DNA from: Nitrobacteraceae bacterium AZCC 1564
GTDB lineage: Bacteria; Pseudomonadota; Alphaproteobacteria; Rhizobiales; Xanthobacteraceae
NCBI GenBank assembly: GCA_036924835.1
Contig: JBAGRR010000001.1
Location: 4,355,001 to 4,419,000 of the forward strand
DNA length: 64,000 nucleotides
Reading direction: 5' to 3'
Every line of letters starts with the position of its first letter. Position 1 is the stretch's first letter. Below the pieces are notes generated by a model. The model searched no databases. It had not been told where the DNA came from and saw only the letters and a list, made by a program, of their open reading frames with translations. Below are positions 36,259-45,132 of this stretch, piece after piece. A program made the position numbers and the translations under genes.

Positions 36259-37605
36259 ATGTGGACGAACGCATCTCTGCGCCTTCGCCTGAATCTCCTC
36301 ATCGCGTTTGTTCTTGTCGCCGGTTTGATCATCAATATTGGACGGCTTGTCCTCGAAGCCGGACCGCGTGTCGCTGCTGAAGACCAAAGCGTCACGCGAC
36401 TGGCGAAGGGGCTGATCGAAGCTTTCATTTCCGATCTCGGAGAAGCGTCGAATCCGGAGCTCAAGCTCGAAGGGATCGCGCAAGACCTCAGGCGGTTGCG
36501 ACACGTCACCATCACGCATGAGAGTAACAGCGGCAATGGTGAGGCGATCGATCCTCCCTCTGACGCACACGATGATGTCAATCAGCCGCCGGTGTGGTTC
36601 GTGCGATTCGTCCATCCAACCCAAACGACGGTCAGTCTACCCATCACTGTTGGGGCGCGCTCGTTCGGGTCGCTCGTGATCAAGTCAGATCCGAGAGACG
36701 AAATCACGGAGATCTGGCAGGGCATAGTCACGCAACTGGCCGTTGGAACTGCCGTGACAATCACGCTGCTGTTTATCACGATGTTCGTTGTTGATCGATC
36801 ACTGGGACCGGTGAACGAACTCGCCAGAGCCATGGGCAAAATCGGCGCTGGCCAATACGGAATACGCGTGGAGCCGAGCGGCTCCCCGGAAATCGCCGAA
36901 ATCTGTACCGGGCTGAATAATCTCGCCACGGCATTGAAACAGGCCGATGACGACAAGCGAAATCTGGCAGCTCGAATTGTTTCGTTACAGGATACCGAAC
37001 GCAAGGAGATTGCAGCGGAATTGCACGATGAGTTCGGGCCTTGTCTTTTTGCACTGCGCGCTCATGCGTCGTCTCTTGCAAATCTTACGCGGAGCACTGA
37101 GCCCGATTTCTCGGCGCTCAGGGCTGCTGGGCAGGCGATCCATCAACAAATCAACGCGTTGCAGCAATCCAATCGCAACGTTCTTGCCCGGCTACGCCCG
37201 GTGGGTCTCTCGGAGCTCGGCCTGCATGCTGCCCTTGAAGTTCTGTTTCGCCATTGGCGCGAGATAAGGCCGCAGATTGCAATCACGACACGTATTTCGC
37301 CTGAGATCGGCGGCTCTGGTGAGACCACCGATCTGACGATTTACAGAATTGTACAAGAGGCTCTTACCAACGCGTTTCGGCACTCAAAGGCAACGCGTAT
37401 CGACGTCACGATAGCACCAGATGATGGTAGCCGAGCCATTAAGCTCCGGATCGAGGATAACGGCGTAGGTTTGAATCCCGATCGCGCGAGCGGCCTTGGT
37501 CTGACCGGTATGCAGGAACGGGCAATGGCGCTTGGCGGCCGGCTGACGGTCTCGTCTACGAACAAGGGTGTCAGCGTAGAGGCGACTGTCCCGCTCCCGG
37601 CATAA
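36259..37605 (+). CDS. FlhS-like sensor histidine kinase
   Basis: This 448-residue kinase has two membrane helices (about 11-31 and 157-178) around a periplasmic sensor part, a HAMP linker (about 180-232), a HisKA_3 domain with His256 in AAELHDEFGP, and a HATPase_c domain (TIYRIVQEALTNAFRHS, GLGLTGMQERA). It should phosphorylate the NarL-type regulator encoded divergently. The signal sensed is unknown; for FlhS it is linked to C1 metabolism. Confidence 0.82.
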   Translation: MWTNASLRLRLNLLIAFVLVAGLIINIGRLVLEAGPRVAAEDQSVTRLAKGLIEAFISDLGEASNPELKLEGIAQDLRRLRHVTITHESNSGNGEAIDPPSDAHDDVNQPPVWFVRFVHPTQTTVSLPITVGARSFGSLVIKSDPRDEITEIWQGIVTQLAVGTAVTITLLFITMFVVDRSLGPVNELARAMGKIGAGQYGIRVEPSGSPEIAEICTGLNNLATALKQADDDKRNLAARIVSLQDTERKEIAAELHDEFGPCLFALRAHASSLANLTRSTEPDFSALRAAGQAIHQQINALQQSNRNVLARLRPVGLSELGLHAALEVLFRHWREIRPQIAITTRISPEIGGSGETTDLTIYRIVQEALTNAFRHSKATRIDVTIAPDDGSRAIKLRIEDNGVGLNPDRASGLGLTGMQERAMALGGRLTVSSTNKGVSVEATVPLPA

Positions 37606-37631
37606 TTCGAGTCATGCTTCGTCAGAGGTGT

Positions 37632-37648
37632 TCGGGAATTTTTCCCGA
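37632..37648 (+). terminator. Short hairpin after the sensor kinase gene
   Basis: TCGGGAA-TTT-TTCCCGA is a perfect 7-bp hairpin 26 bases after the kinase stop. There is no T-run after it, so it is only a weak terminator candidate. Confidence 0.3.
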
Positions 37649-37752
37649 TCGAGCCGGGACCTTTTGAAGGTGTAGCATGGACGGCTGAGCTTCTAATGTT
37701 CGCCACGTCCTCAAACCTCGCGGTCCTGGCCCGAGGATAATAAGGGGGAAGG

Positions 37753-40095
37753 ATGGACGCTCGGGTTGTCGGCCTATCCATTTGTCTGGTCTCTGTTTCT
37801 TGCGCGGCGAATGCGCAAAGTCAGTCGGCAGGAGGCGGCGGTTCAACCGCCCTGCCGACCATCGATGTGTTCGCCCCCACGCCGCTTGCGGGCTCCGGCA
37901 CCGGCTTCGACCCCAACAAGTTCCCTGCGGCGGTCTCGGTCGTCACACCGAATGAAATCCGGCGCACAGATTCTCTCAATATCACTGATGCATTGCAACA
38001 ATGGGTGCCGGGTATCATCACCAACGACGTCGCGGGCAATTCATTCCAGCCTGACGTTCAATTTCGCGGCTTCACCGCGTCCCCCGTGGCCGGCACCCCA
38101 CAGGGGCTCGCGGTCTACCAGAATGGCATGCGCATCAATGAAGCGTTCGGCGACACGGTGAACTGGGATTTCATCCCGACGACCGCCATCAAGTACATCG
38201 ACGTGATCTCCAACAATCCGGCGTTCGGCCTGAACGCCCTGGGCGGAGCCCTGAACATTCAGATGAAAGACGGCTTCACCTATCAGGGCGCCGAAGTGAA
38301 CGTGATGGGCGGCTCCTTCGGCCGGTTTCAGGGATCGGCCCAATGGGGCCAGCAGGTCGATAAGTTTGCGATCTACGGCGCGCTCGAGGGCGCGCGCGAG
38401 GACGGCTACCGCGATTTCTCCGGATCAGTCATCCGCCGCTTCTACGGCGATGTCGGATACAAGACGGACAGCAGCGAATTCCATGTGAACATGGGCGCGG
38501 CGCATAACTGGTTCGGCGCGGCGGCGGCCGTGCCAGTCGAATTGTTGCAGGAGCGGTGGAGCGCGGTCTACACCACCCCGCAGACCATGGAAAACCGCGT
38601 CGGCTATCTCAATTTCACCGGAAAGGCGGATGTCTCCCCGACATGGACGCTGGAAGGTTCGGCCCGCGTGCGGGTGTTTGATCAGCGGACGCAGGATGGC
38701 AATCCAACCGAAACGGAGCGATGCACCAATCCGGCCTTGCTGTGTTTCGGCGACGATACAGTGCCTGCGTTTGGGCTGAACGGTGCGCAGTTGGCCAATC
38801 CTTTCTCGGCCAGTGCCACGCTCGGTGAAATTGATCGGACGTCCACACGCTCGACATCGACGGGCTTGACGCTGCAGGCAACCAACACGGACCAGCTCTT
38901 CGGCTTCAACAATCGCTTCGTGGTCGGCGGCAGCCTCGACTATGGCGTCACCCACTTCAATGCGAGCGCGGAGCTCGGCACCATCGGCCCGAATTTCGTC
39001 GTTAGCGGTTCTGGCATCTTCCTCGGTCAGTCGGGTGACCCAATCTCGATCGGTCCGGTGTCGTTGCGCACCACCAACCTCTACAGTGGCCTCTACGCAC
39101 TCGACACGCTGGATCTCACCGACCGTTTCTCGGTGACGGTGGGCGGTCGATTCAACACGGCGAACATCAAGCTGGAGGATCAGATCGGCACCGCGCTGAA
39201 CGGCGATCATAGTTTTACGCGGTTCAACCCGTTGGCGGGCGCAACATACAAGATCACATCCGATATCAGCGTCTACGGCGGCTATTCGGAAGCCAACCGC
39301 GCGCCGACACCGCTTGAGCTTGGCTGCGCCGATCCGCTTCGTCCCTGCATCATCGGAGCCTTCCTCATCTCGGACCCGCCGCTCCAGCAGGTCGTGTCCC
39401 ATACCGTCGAGGCAGGCTTCAAAGGCAATCATGAGTTCGGTGCCGGCTTCGGAACGCTCAACTGGAAGCTCGGTGTGTTCCGCACGGACAACGATGACGA
39501 CATCCTCGCGATCCCGAGCCCGGAACTGCAAGGCTTTGGCTATTTCCAGAACGTGGGCGCTACGCGGCGGGAAGGCGTGGAGGCGCAGGCTAATATCAAG
39601 GCCGGTCCGCTGCAGTTTTATGCGAGCTATGCCTATGTCGATGCGCGCTTCCGCGACGCCATCACGCTCGGTTCCAACAGTCCGTCTGCCGTCGACGGCG
39701 TGATACAGGTCATTCCGGGTAACCACATCCCCGCGATCCCCAAGCATCGGATCAAGGCCAGCATCGACTATGCTGTGACCGATGCGTTCAAGCTCGGCGG
39801 CGATATGCTGTTCGTCAGCAATCAGTTCTTCGTTGGCGACGATTCAAACCAGCAACCCACACTTCCGGGCTACGCGATCTTCAACCTGCGTGGATCGTAT
39901 CAGATCAACAAGACATTCCAGGTTTACGCACGCATCGACAACGTCTTCGATCGTCGTTACTCGACACTCGGCACGTTCTTCGAGAGGGACGACGTTCCCA
40001 ACTTTAACAATGGTGGAGCGGAGTTCACGGACCCGCGTACCGTGACCCCGGCGCGGCCGCGGGCCTTCTATGCAGGTTTAAGGGCGACGTTCTAG
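37753..40095 (+). CDS. TonB-dependent outer-membrane receptor
   Basis: This 780-residue protein has a signal peptide (about 1-22), a plug domain (residues about 55-170, SVVTPNEIRRTDSLNITDAL, QFRGF) and a C-terminal barrel ending in YAGLRATF. It takes up a chelated metal or large ligand through the outer membrane with TonB energy. Its place between the FlhSR-like pair and pqqA, near xoxF, suggests a lanthanide-chelate receptor like LutH, but iron or copper chelates are also possible. The ATG has GGGGGAAGG upstream. Confidence 0.85.
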   Translation: MDARVVGLSICLVSVSCAANAQSQSAGGGGSTALPTIDVFAPTPLAGSGTGFDPNKFPAAVSVVTPNEIRRTDSLNITDALQQWVPGIITNDVAGNSFQPDVQFRGFTASPVAGTPQGLAVYQNGMRINEAFGDTVNWDFIPTTAIKYIDVISNNPAFGLNALGGALNIQMKDGFTYQGAEVNVMGGSFGRFQGSAQWGQQVDKFAIYGALEGAREDGYRDFSGSVIRRFYGDVGYKTDSSEFHVNMGAAHNWFGAAAAVPVELLQERWSAVYTTPQTMENRVGYLNFTGKADVSPTWTLEGSARVRVFDQRTQDGNPTETERCTNPALLCFGDDTVPAFGLNGAQLANPFSASATLGEIDRTSTRSTSTGLTLQATNTDQLFGFNNRFVVGGSLDYGVTHFNASAELGTIGPNFVVSGSGIFLGQSGDPISIGPVSLRTTNLYSGLYALDTLDLTDRFSVTVGGRFNTANIKLEDQIGTALNGDHSFTRFNPLAGATYKITSDISVYGGYSEANRAPTPLELGCADPLRPCIIGAFLISDPPLQQVVSHTVEAGFKGNHEFGAGFGTLNWKLGVFRTDNDDDILAIPSPELQGFGYFQNVGATRREGVEAQANIKAGPLQFYASYAYVDARFRDAITLGSNSPSAVDGVIQVIPGNHIPAIPKHRIKASIDYAVTDAFKLGGDMLFVSNQFFVGDDSNQQPTLPGYAIFNLRGSYQINKTFQVYARIDNVFDRRYSTLGTFFERDDVPNFNNGGAEFTDPRTVTPARPRAFYAGLRATF

Positions 40096-40230
40096 CCGGA
40101 ACCTGATCGGGCTATGTGCGCATTTGTCCGATGGAACCGGCAACTTTCTGCAACAGACTATGTTATATGGGTGGTCTTTTTATAGCAGAGGTTTGGCGAG
40201 GATCGTCCCTGACCTCGGGAGGAGCGAGGA

Positions 40231-40311
40231 ATGACCTGGAAAACTCCAAAGATCGCTGAAGTTTCGGTCGGCATGGAAATCAACATGTACGCTTGCGCGG
40301 CGCGCAAGTAG
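40231..40311 (+). CDS. pqqA: PQQ precursor peptide PqqA
   Basis: This 26-residue peptide begins MTWKTPKIAEVSVGMEIN and continues MYACAARK. The Glu16-x3-Tyr20 pair is the one that PqqE cross-links to make PQQ, and the length and flanks match PqqA closely. GGAGGAGCGAGGA lies directly before the ATG. No pqqB, C, D or E follows in the window; the next gene is on the other strand. It is thus a free-standing pqqA, which may be an extra copy beside a complete operon elsewhere. Confidence 0.93.
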   Translation: MTWKTPKIAEVSVGMEINMYACAARK

Positions 40312-40348
40312 CCGACCGGAACGCTAATCGTTTGTAGCGGCTCGTTTG

Positions 40349-40376
40349 CGATTCATCAGCTGTCGCTGATAAATCG
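40349..40376. terminator. Hairpin between pqqA and the convergent membrane gene
   Basis: CGATT-C-ATCAGC-TGTC-GCTGAT-A-AATCG forms an 11-bp stem with one mismatch, 38 bases after the pqqA stop. It has no T-run on either strand, so it may end or stabilise the short pqqA message rather than act as a classic terminator. Confidence 0.4.
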
Positions 40377-40396
40377 TGGATGGGCCGTTATGCTTT

Positions 40397-41032
40397 TTAA
40401 AGCGCGGACATGAGAAGGATTGCGCCTGTCGCGACCAGCGCGAGAACCCAAATTAAGTCAAGATTGATCCAGGCGCTCCGCAGAATAGCAACGCCAACCC
40501 ATTCGTAGACCAGGATTGCGACTGCCCCGGTCACAATCAACATAGCGGTCGTGTGAATTCCGACAGCGGTGAGCATCGTCGTGAACGAACTCCCAGGTGT
40601 GATCTCCTTGATAGCGGAAGAGGAAAGGCACAGCGGGATCAGCACGGGGAGGAGCATGAGACCTGCGCCATGCGCAGTCGCCATCAGAAACGCCCAGATG
40701 GTTAGACCGGCGAGGCCTGTCTTCATGCCGACGCGTACGCGGTGCCGGTGACCGTAGATGTGATGATAGATCGCCCACCCAATCAGCAACAAGCCGGACG
40801 CGATTAACACGGCGCGCTCGCTGATGATGAGACCTGCCATCACCACAGCGCTGACGATGATGGCTACGGAAAGCGCATGCCCAAGCGCGATAGACGGCAG
40901 TGCCTGAAGAATGATCGTGCGGTTTTGCCGATGCAGGCCAAGCGCGACGGCGAAGAGCCACCCCATTGCCGGATTAAGGCCGTGAAAGGCCCCCAGGCCG
41001 GCTACTGTCAGCCAGGCCCAAGTATTGGTCAT
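40397..41032 (-). CDS. Polytopic membrane protein with HGLNP motif, metal-transporter-like
   Basis: This 211-residue protein has about six membrane helices. The first helix carries AFHGLNPAMGW, and a His-rich loop YHHIYGHRHRVR follows the third; both features recall nickel/cobalt-type (NicO/RcnA) transporters with their HGLEPGH motif, though the match is loose. GAGGAATAG precedes the ATG. It follows the methanethiol oxidase gene by 45 bases on the same strand and may serve copper or another metal for that enzyme; this is inference. Confidence 0.55.
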   Translation of the reverse strand: MTNTWAWLTVAGLGAFHGLNPAMGWLFAVALGLHRQNRTIILQALPSIALGHALSVAIIVSAVVMAGLIISERAVLIASGLLLIGWAIYHHIYGHRHRVRVGMKTGLAGLTIWAFLMATAHGAGLMLLPVLIPLCLSSSAIKEITPGSSFTTMLTAVGIHTTAMLIVTGAVAILVYEWVGVAILRSAWINLDLIWVLALVATGAILLMSAL

Positions 41033-41077
41033 CTATTCCTCATCCAAAATTTCGGCACGCTGATTGCGGGTTGCTCA

Positions 41078-42472
41078 TTAAGGATAACAGTATGAATCCG
41101 AAGAGCAGTCGCCGCCCTCGAGGCGAACTTGGTGCGGACGGTGGGTATCGGGCCATTTGACGAAGAAATCTTTGTCGAATGCGATCCCGCCATTTGGGTT
41201 GACGTCGAGCTTCACCATCCAGCCCTCGATCCCCTCTGGATAGAACTGCGCGTCAATCGCACCGTAAAGCGAGTTGGTGAAATAGACCCGCTGTCCGTCG
41301 CGGCTGATTTCCACCATTTGCGGTCCGCCGTTCAGTGCGCCGTTCTTGGCGCCTGGATGCGAGGCGCGCGAGACGATGCCGCCGATCCGGACCTTGCCGG
41401 TGAGTTTCGGTTTGAACGGGTCGGACACGTCGTACTGCTGAAGGTCGCCCGTTCCCCAGCAGGCTACATATAAAAACTTGTCGTCCATGGAGAGGTCGAT
41501 ATCCGTGACCAGCGGCGGCACCGCCTTGAACCCTTTCAGCATTGGCGGCAACTGGTCTTCTGTGGCGGGCTCAGCCGGAATCTCGATGACTTTGGTCACG
41601 GCCCATTTGTCACCATCGCGGTGCCACACCCAGATCGACGACGACAGGTTTTCAAGGCTCAGCACGCAATTGACGAAGCCATAGGCCTTGGTCGGATCGT
41701 GCGCCGGGCGCAGCTCGAACGGGAGCTGATACTTGTCGCCCAAATCGATGGTCTGCTGGTGCTTGCGCGTGTGCAGATCCCAGAAATGAAGTCTGCGGCC
41801 GTATTTGGCGCCGAGCAGGATTTCAGGAATGAAGCCGTTCTCGACCATGTCGGGAGTGCCCCATTCGCTGGTCACGAGCGTGTCGTGGCCAAGATGCCAC
41901 CAGGCGTCGTAAGCCAGTTGCTGCGGACCTCGATCGATCTCCCATTGCCCGCGGACATCGAAGGTTTGGTGATCCATCAGGAAGATGCCGCCCGGCGCTT
42001 CGCCTTTCGCATTGCCCAACGCCGAGACGTAGATTCCCTCAGGACCGCAGTGAATCGTGTGTGGGCGCGTATAGCCGGCTTTTTCCGCAACCTCGGAAGG
42101 CTCGATCACCTTGACGATCTGCGGCTTGGCTGGATCTGGCTTGGTGTCGATGATGTGGATGCGGGACGACCGTAGCCCAGGAACGACGAGATAACGCCGC
42201 TCGATGTGAGGATGTGGCGCGTTCGGGCATAGCGATGATGAGCACGCGTTCCAGCCGAAATGGTGGAGTTCGTCCCCTGCATTTGGCATCGCCACTGTAT
42301 TGATGATTTGAGAATAGGTCTTCGACTTGGGATCGACATCGACGACGGCAATGCCGTCCGGATTTTTTTGCTTCGGATCGAAGGCCGCAACGTAAGCAAG
42401 CTTTTCCGGGGAAGCCTTCATCGCCATCCGCGGTGAAGGATAGAACGTTGGGTCGGGTTTCCACGTCGCCAT
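41078..42472 (-). CDS. mtoX: Methanethiol oxidase / selenium-binding protein family
   Basis: This 464-residue protein belongs to the SBP56 family. Bacterial members are copper-containing methanethiol oxidases that turn methanethiol into formaldehyde, hydrogen sulfide and hydrogen peroxide. Conserved His residues (DELHHFGWNACSS, TRPHTIHCGPEG, HRPHQVRLEGGDCSSDSYC) are kept. The N-terminus lacks a clear signal peptide, whereas Hyphomicrobium MtoX is periplasmic. GGAGGG lies 6 bases before the ATG. The formaldehyde product would feed the module at 32-35 kb. Confidence 0.83.
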   Translation of the reverse strand: MATWKPDPTFYPSPRMAMKASPEKLAYVAAFDPKQKNPDGIAVVDVDPKSKTYSQIINTVAMPNAGDELHHFGWNACSSSLCPNAPHPHIERRYLVVPGLRSSRIHIIDTKPDPAKPQIVKVIEPSEVAEKAGYTRPHTIHCGPEGIYVSALGNAKGEAPGGIFLMDHQTFDVRGQWEIDRGPQQLAYDAWWHLGHDTLVTSEWGTPDMVENGFIPEILLGAKYGRRLHFWDLHTRKHQQTIDLGDKYQLPFELRPAHDPTKAYGFVNCVLSLENLSSSIWVWHRDGDKWAVTKVIEIPAEPATEDQLPPMLKGFKAVPPLVTDIDLSMDDKFLYVACWGTGDLQQYDVSDPFKPKLTGKVRIGGIVSRASHPGAKNGALNGGPQMVEISRDGQRVYFTNSLYGAIDAQFYPEGIEGWMVKLDVNPNGGIAFDKDFFVKWPDTHRPHQVRLEGGDCSSDSYCYP

Positions 42473-42591
42473 GTTTAGCCCTCCAAATTTATGTCCGGGC
42501 TGTGTCGGACACAGACGATCAATGAAATGTCAAAGCGGTAATGCCTTACTGTCTGAGTTGGTTCGTATTGCGTCGTGATTGTCGCGAAAGC

Positions 42592-43182
42592 TCAATATGG
42601 AGGCGCCTTGTGAGCGCGTTGCACCTTTACGGCCTCAGTCCACCAATCGAGATCGTCAGCAAAGCGGCTAAAAGCCCGATCGAGTTGCTGTCCGGCGTCG
42701 CCGGTCGATTTGCCCTCAGCCGTCAATGCCTGTTCGATAGGGCCGACCGTGATCGTACTTGAGATTACAACCATGCCCATTTCCGACAAGGTGCCGTGCC
42801 AAACAAAATTGGATCTGGCGCCTGCAATACGGCCGGCCGAATAACTGACGATTGCCGCCGGGCGCCAGAACCATTCCTCAAGAAAATGGTCTGTCAGGTT
42901 CTTCAGGCCGGGTTGCATGCCCCAGTTATACTCGCCAGTGACGAAGACGAACGCATCTGCGGCCTTGATTTTGGATGCAAGCGCTTCCATCGCCGGCGGT
43001 GCGGAGCCGGGTGCATATTCCTTGTACATCCGGTCAAGCATTGGCAGATCGATGGCTTTCGCATCGATGAGTTCGACATCGTTGCCGCGTGTACGCAGGG
43101 CATTGACGATATAGTCGGCCAGACGAATTCCTTTTCGATCGGAACGATACGAACCGTAGAGAACGAGAATGCGGTGGGTCAT
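42592..43182 (-). CDS. NADPH-dependent FMN reductase-family protein
   Basis: This 196-residue flavodoxin-like protein has the FMN-binding start ILVLYGSYRSDRKG and the motif GEYNWGMQPGLKN, as in FMN or quinone reductases of the NADPH_FMN_red family. It is cytoplasmic. It stands alone, 119 bases upstream of mtoX in position and divergent from the cyclase gene. The acceptor is unknown. Confidence 0.82.
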   Translation of the reverse strand: MTHRILVLYGSYRSDRKGIRLADYIVNALRTRGNDVELIDAKAIDLPMLDRMYKEYAPGSAPPAMEALASKIKAADAFVFVTGEYNWGMQPGLKNLTDHFLEEWFWRPAAIVSYSAGRIAGARSNFVWHGTLSEMGMVVISSTITVGPIEQALTAEGKSTGDAGQQLDRAFSRFADDLDWWTEAVKVQRAHKAPPY

Positions 43183-43378
43183 GAAACTAATGCCTTAGTT
43201 TGAGATTAGAGCCGTTTTCGTTGTTTGCTTGCCATCGATCATCTCTATCGTTCCATGCCCGGAATTTGTGGCGCCGGTGCGTTGCTTTAGACGTGGGTAA
43301 GTTTTAGCTTGGTTGAGCCAGCGGCCGCATCGAAGCAGCGAACTGTGAGTTATTGCCCGCCCAAAGAGGACAGGTGCA

Positions 43379-44719
43379 ATGGCTGAAATGCCCGCAACCC
43401 GCTACGTTAAATGCGACGACGTCTATATTGCCTATCAGGTGATTGGCGACGGGCCTTTCGATCTGATGTTTGTTCCGGGCTTCGTGTCGAACGTCGAAGC
43501 GGTATGGTTATCGCCAGACCGAACTGCGTTCTTCAAGCGGCTTGCTTCATTTGCGCGTGTCATTCTCTTTGACAAGCGCGGCACTGGAATGTCCGACCGC
43601 GGTTCGCAGATCTTTACGCTCGAACAGCGCATGCACGACATGCAGACCGTACTGGATACGGTGGGGTCCAAAAGCGCCGCCTTGATGGGGGTGTCAGAAG
43701 GTGGCCCGATGTCGTTGCTTTATGCTGCGACTTTTCCTGAGCGGACCTCGGCACTTGTCTTGTACGGCTCCTACGCAAAACGCGCCTGGTCTCCGGACTA
43801 CACATTCGGATGGACAGACGAACGATGGAAGATCGTTCTAGAGCACATCGAGCACCACTGGGGGACGCCGCTTGGAATCAGTGCCACGATGTGGGCACCG
43901 AGCATCGCCAATGATCATCACGCAGCGGAACGCTTGGCCGCGTATTTTAGGGCGTCGGCAAGCCCAGGTGCTGCGGCTGCGATCATGAAAATGAATCGCG
44001 AGATTGATGTCCGGCACATCCTGCCTGTGACGCGTGTCCCGACGCTTATCGTCCATCGCGCAGGCGACCGCGTCATTGATCTTAAGCACGCGCGCTACAT
44101 GGCTTCGCATATTCCCGGCGCGAAGCTGGTTGAATTGCCGGGCGAAGATCACATGCCGTGGTTTGGCGATCAGGCCACGGTCCTGGATGAAGTCGAGCAA
44201 TTTCTAACGGGAAGGCGGCACGCTTACGAACCGGACCGCGTGCTGGCGACCGTTTTGTTTGCCGATATCGTAGATTCGACGGCACAGGCGGCGGCGCTGG
44301 GTGACAGCTCGTGGCGAGAACTGCGCAATGCATTCTATGCGAGAATTCGCCGGGTGCTGGAGCAATATCGAGGCCGTGAGATCAATACCTCAGGCGACGG
44401 ACTTTTGGCGGCGTTCGACGGGCCCGCGCGCGCGGTCCGTTGCGCCACCGCGATCCGCGACACGGTGCGTTCGCTCAATCTCGAAGTGCGCTGCGGTCTG
44501 CACACCGGCGAGTGCGAAGTGGTCGGCAATGATATCGCAGGCATTGCTGTCCATACTGGCGCTCGCGTGGCCGAACTTGCGGCTCCGGGCGAAGTCCTGG
44601 TCTCGCAAACGGTCTGTGATCTTGTCGCCGGTTCAGGGTTAGCTTTCGAAGATGGCGGCACCTACAAACTGAAAGGCGTCCCGAACGAATGGCGTCTGTT
44701 CAGAGCGCTCGCGAATTGA
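43379..44719 (+). CDS. Alpha/beta-hydrolase fused to class III nucleotide cyclase
   Basis: This 446-residue protein joins an alpha/beta-hydrolase (residues about 10-280; Ser106 in GVSEGGP, Asp230, His258 in GEDHMP) to a class III adenylate/guanylate cyclase domain (about 287-446). The cyclase metal Asp residues are Asp296 and Asp340, seen in FADIVDST and SGDGLLAAF. Both catalytic sets look complete. The fusion is widespread in rhizobia; the hydrolase part may sense a small molecule and set cyclic nucleotide output. No membrane segment is seen. Confidence 0.87.
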   Translation: MAEMPATRYVKCDDVYIAYQVIGDGPFDLMFVPGFVSNVEAVWLSPDRTAFFKRLASFARVILFDKRGTGMSDRGSQIFTLEQRMHDMQTVLDTVGSKSAALMGVSEGGPMSLLYAATFPERTSALVLYGSYAKRAWSPDYTFGWTDERWKIVLEHIEHHWGTPLGISATMWAPSIANDHHAAERLAAYFRASASPGAAAAIMKMNREIDVRHILPVTRVPTLIVHRAGDRVIDLKHARYMASHIPGAKLVELPGEDHMPWFGDQATVLDEVEQFLTGRRHAYEPDRVLATVLFADIVDSTAQAAALGDSSWRELRNAFYARIRRVLEQYRGREINTSGDGLLAAFDGPARAVRCATAIRDTVRSLNLEVRCGLHTGECEVVGNDIAGIAVHTGARVAELAAPGEVLVSQTVCDLVAGSGLAFEDGGTYKLKGVPNEWRLFRALAN

Positions 44720-45132
44720 ACCGCTTACCCCCATCCCAACAATTGATCCGGGCGATCGCGTGGTCGCGATCTTTTCGGTGATTCTCTCGAAAAGAATGTG
44801 TGACGGCTGGATGATCCCAGTTATGGACGCTCCGAATTCGCGGCCTTACGAGCTGAAGGCGTGCTCCTGACGGCTCGTGCAACGTGCCATCCTAAAGCAA
44901 ACAGATTTGTGAGATATTCCACATCATTTCAACAAGTTATGATGTATCTGGCCTGAGTGTGTGGGGCCGCGCGGTGGCAGCCTGCACTATTAGAGTCTGA
45001 GATCTAACGACCAGACGCTCGCCCTGAAAGCAGGCCTGTCTTCCAGGGTATGCGCGTCGCCCACGGTTTTGATATGCACCATCGCAGGCCTCGCACAGCA
45101 GAAGCGAAGGCGGGTGAGGGAGGACGCCGATC
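44720..45132. other. Intergenic region upstream of ABC operon
   Basis: After the terminator this 413-base gap holds an AT-rich stretch (44900-44950) that could carry the promoter of the ABC operon. A CTGAGA occurs near 44997 but the rest of a thiamine riboswitch is absent. No gene is seen. Confidence 0.45.
44754..44775 (+). terminator. Rho-independent terminator after the cyclase gene
   Basis: GATCGCG-TGGT-CGCGATC is a perfect 7-bp hairpin followed by TTTT, 34 bases after the stop. Confidence 0.7.

Noticed and set aside
38425..39747. 440-codon open frame on the minus strand
   Set aside because: It lies wholly opposite the TonB-dependent receptor, has no ribosome site and no sensible domain; it is a GC-rich shadow frame.
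44985..45010. CTGAGA resembling part of a thiamine (THI-box) riboswitch before an ABC operon
   Set aside because: The other conserved parts, above all the ACCTGAT and CCGG-type segments, are not found downstream, and no stem order fits.
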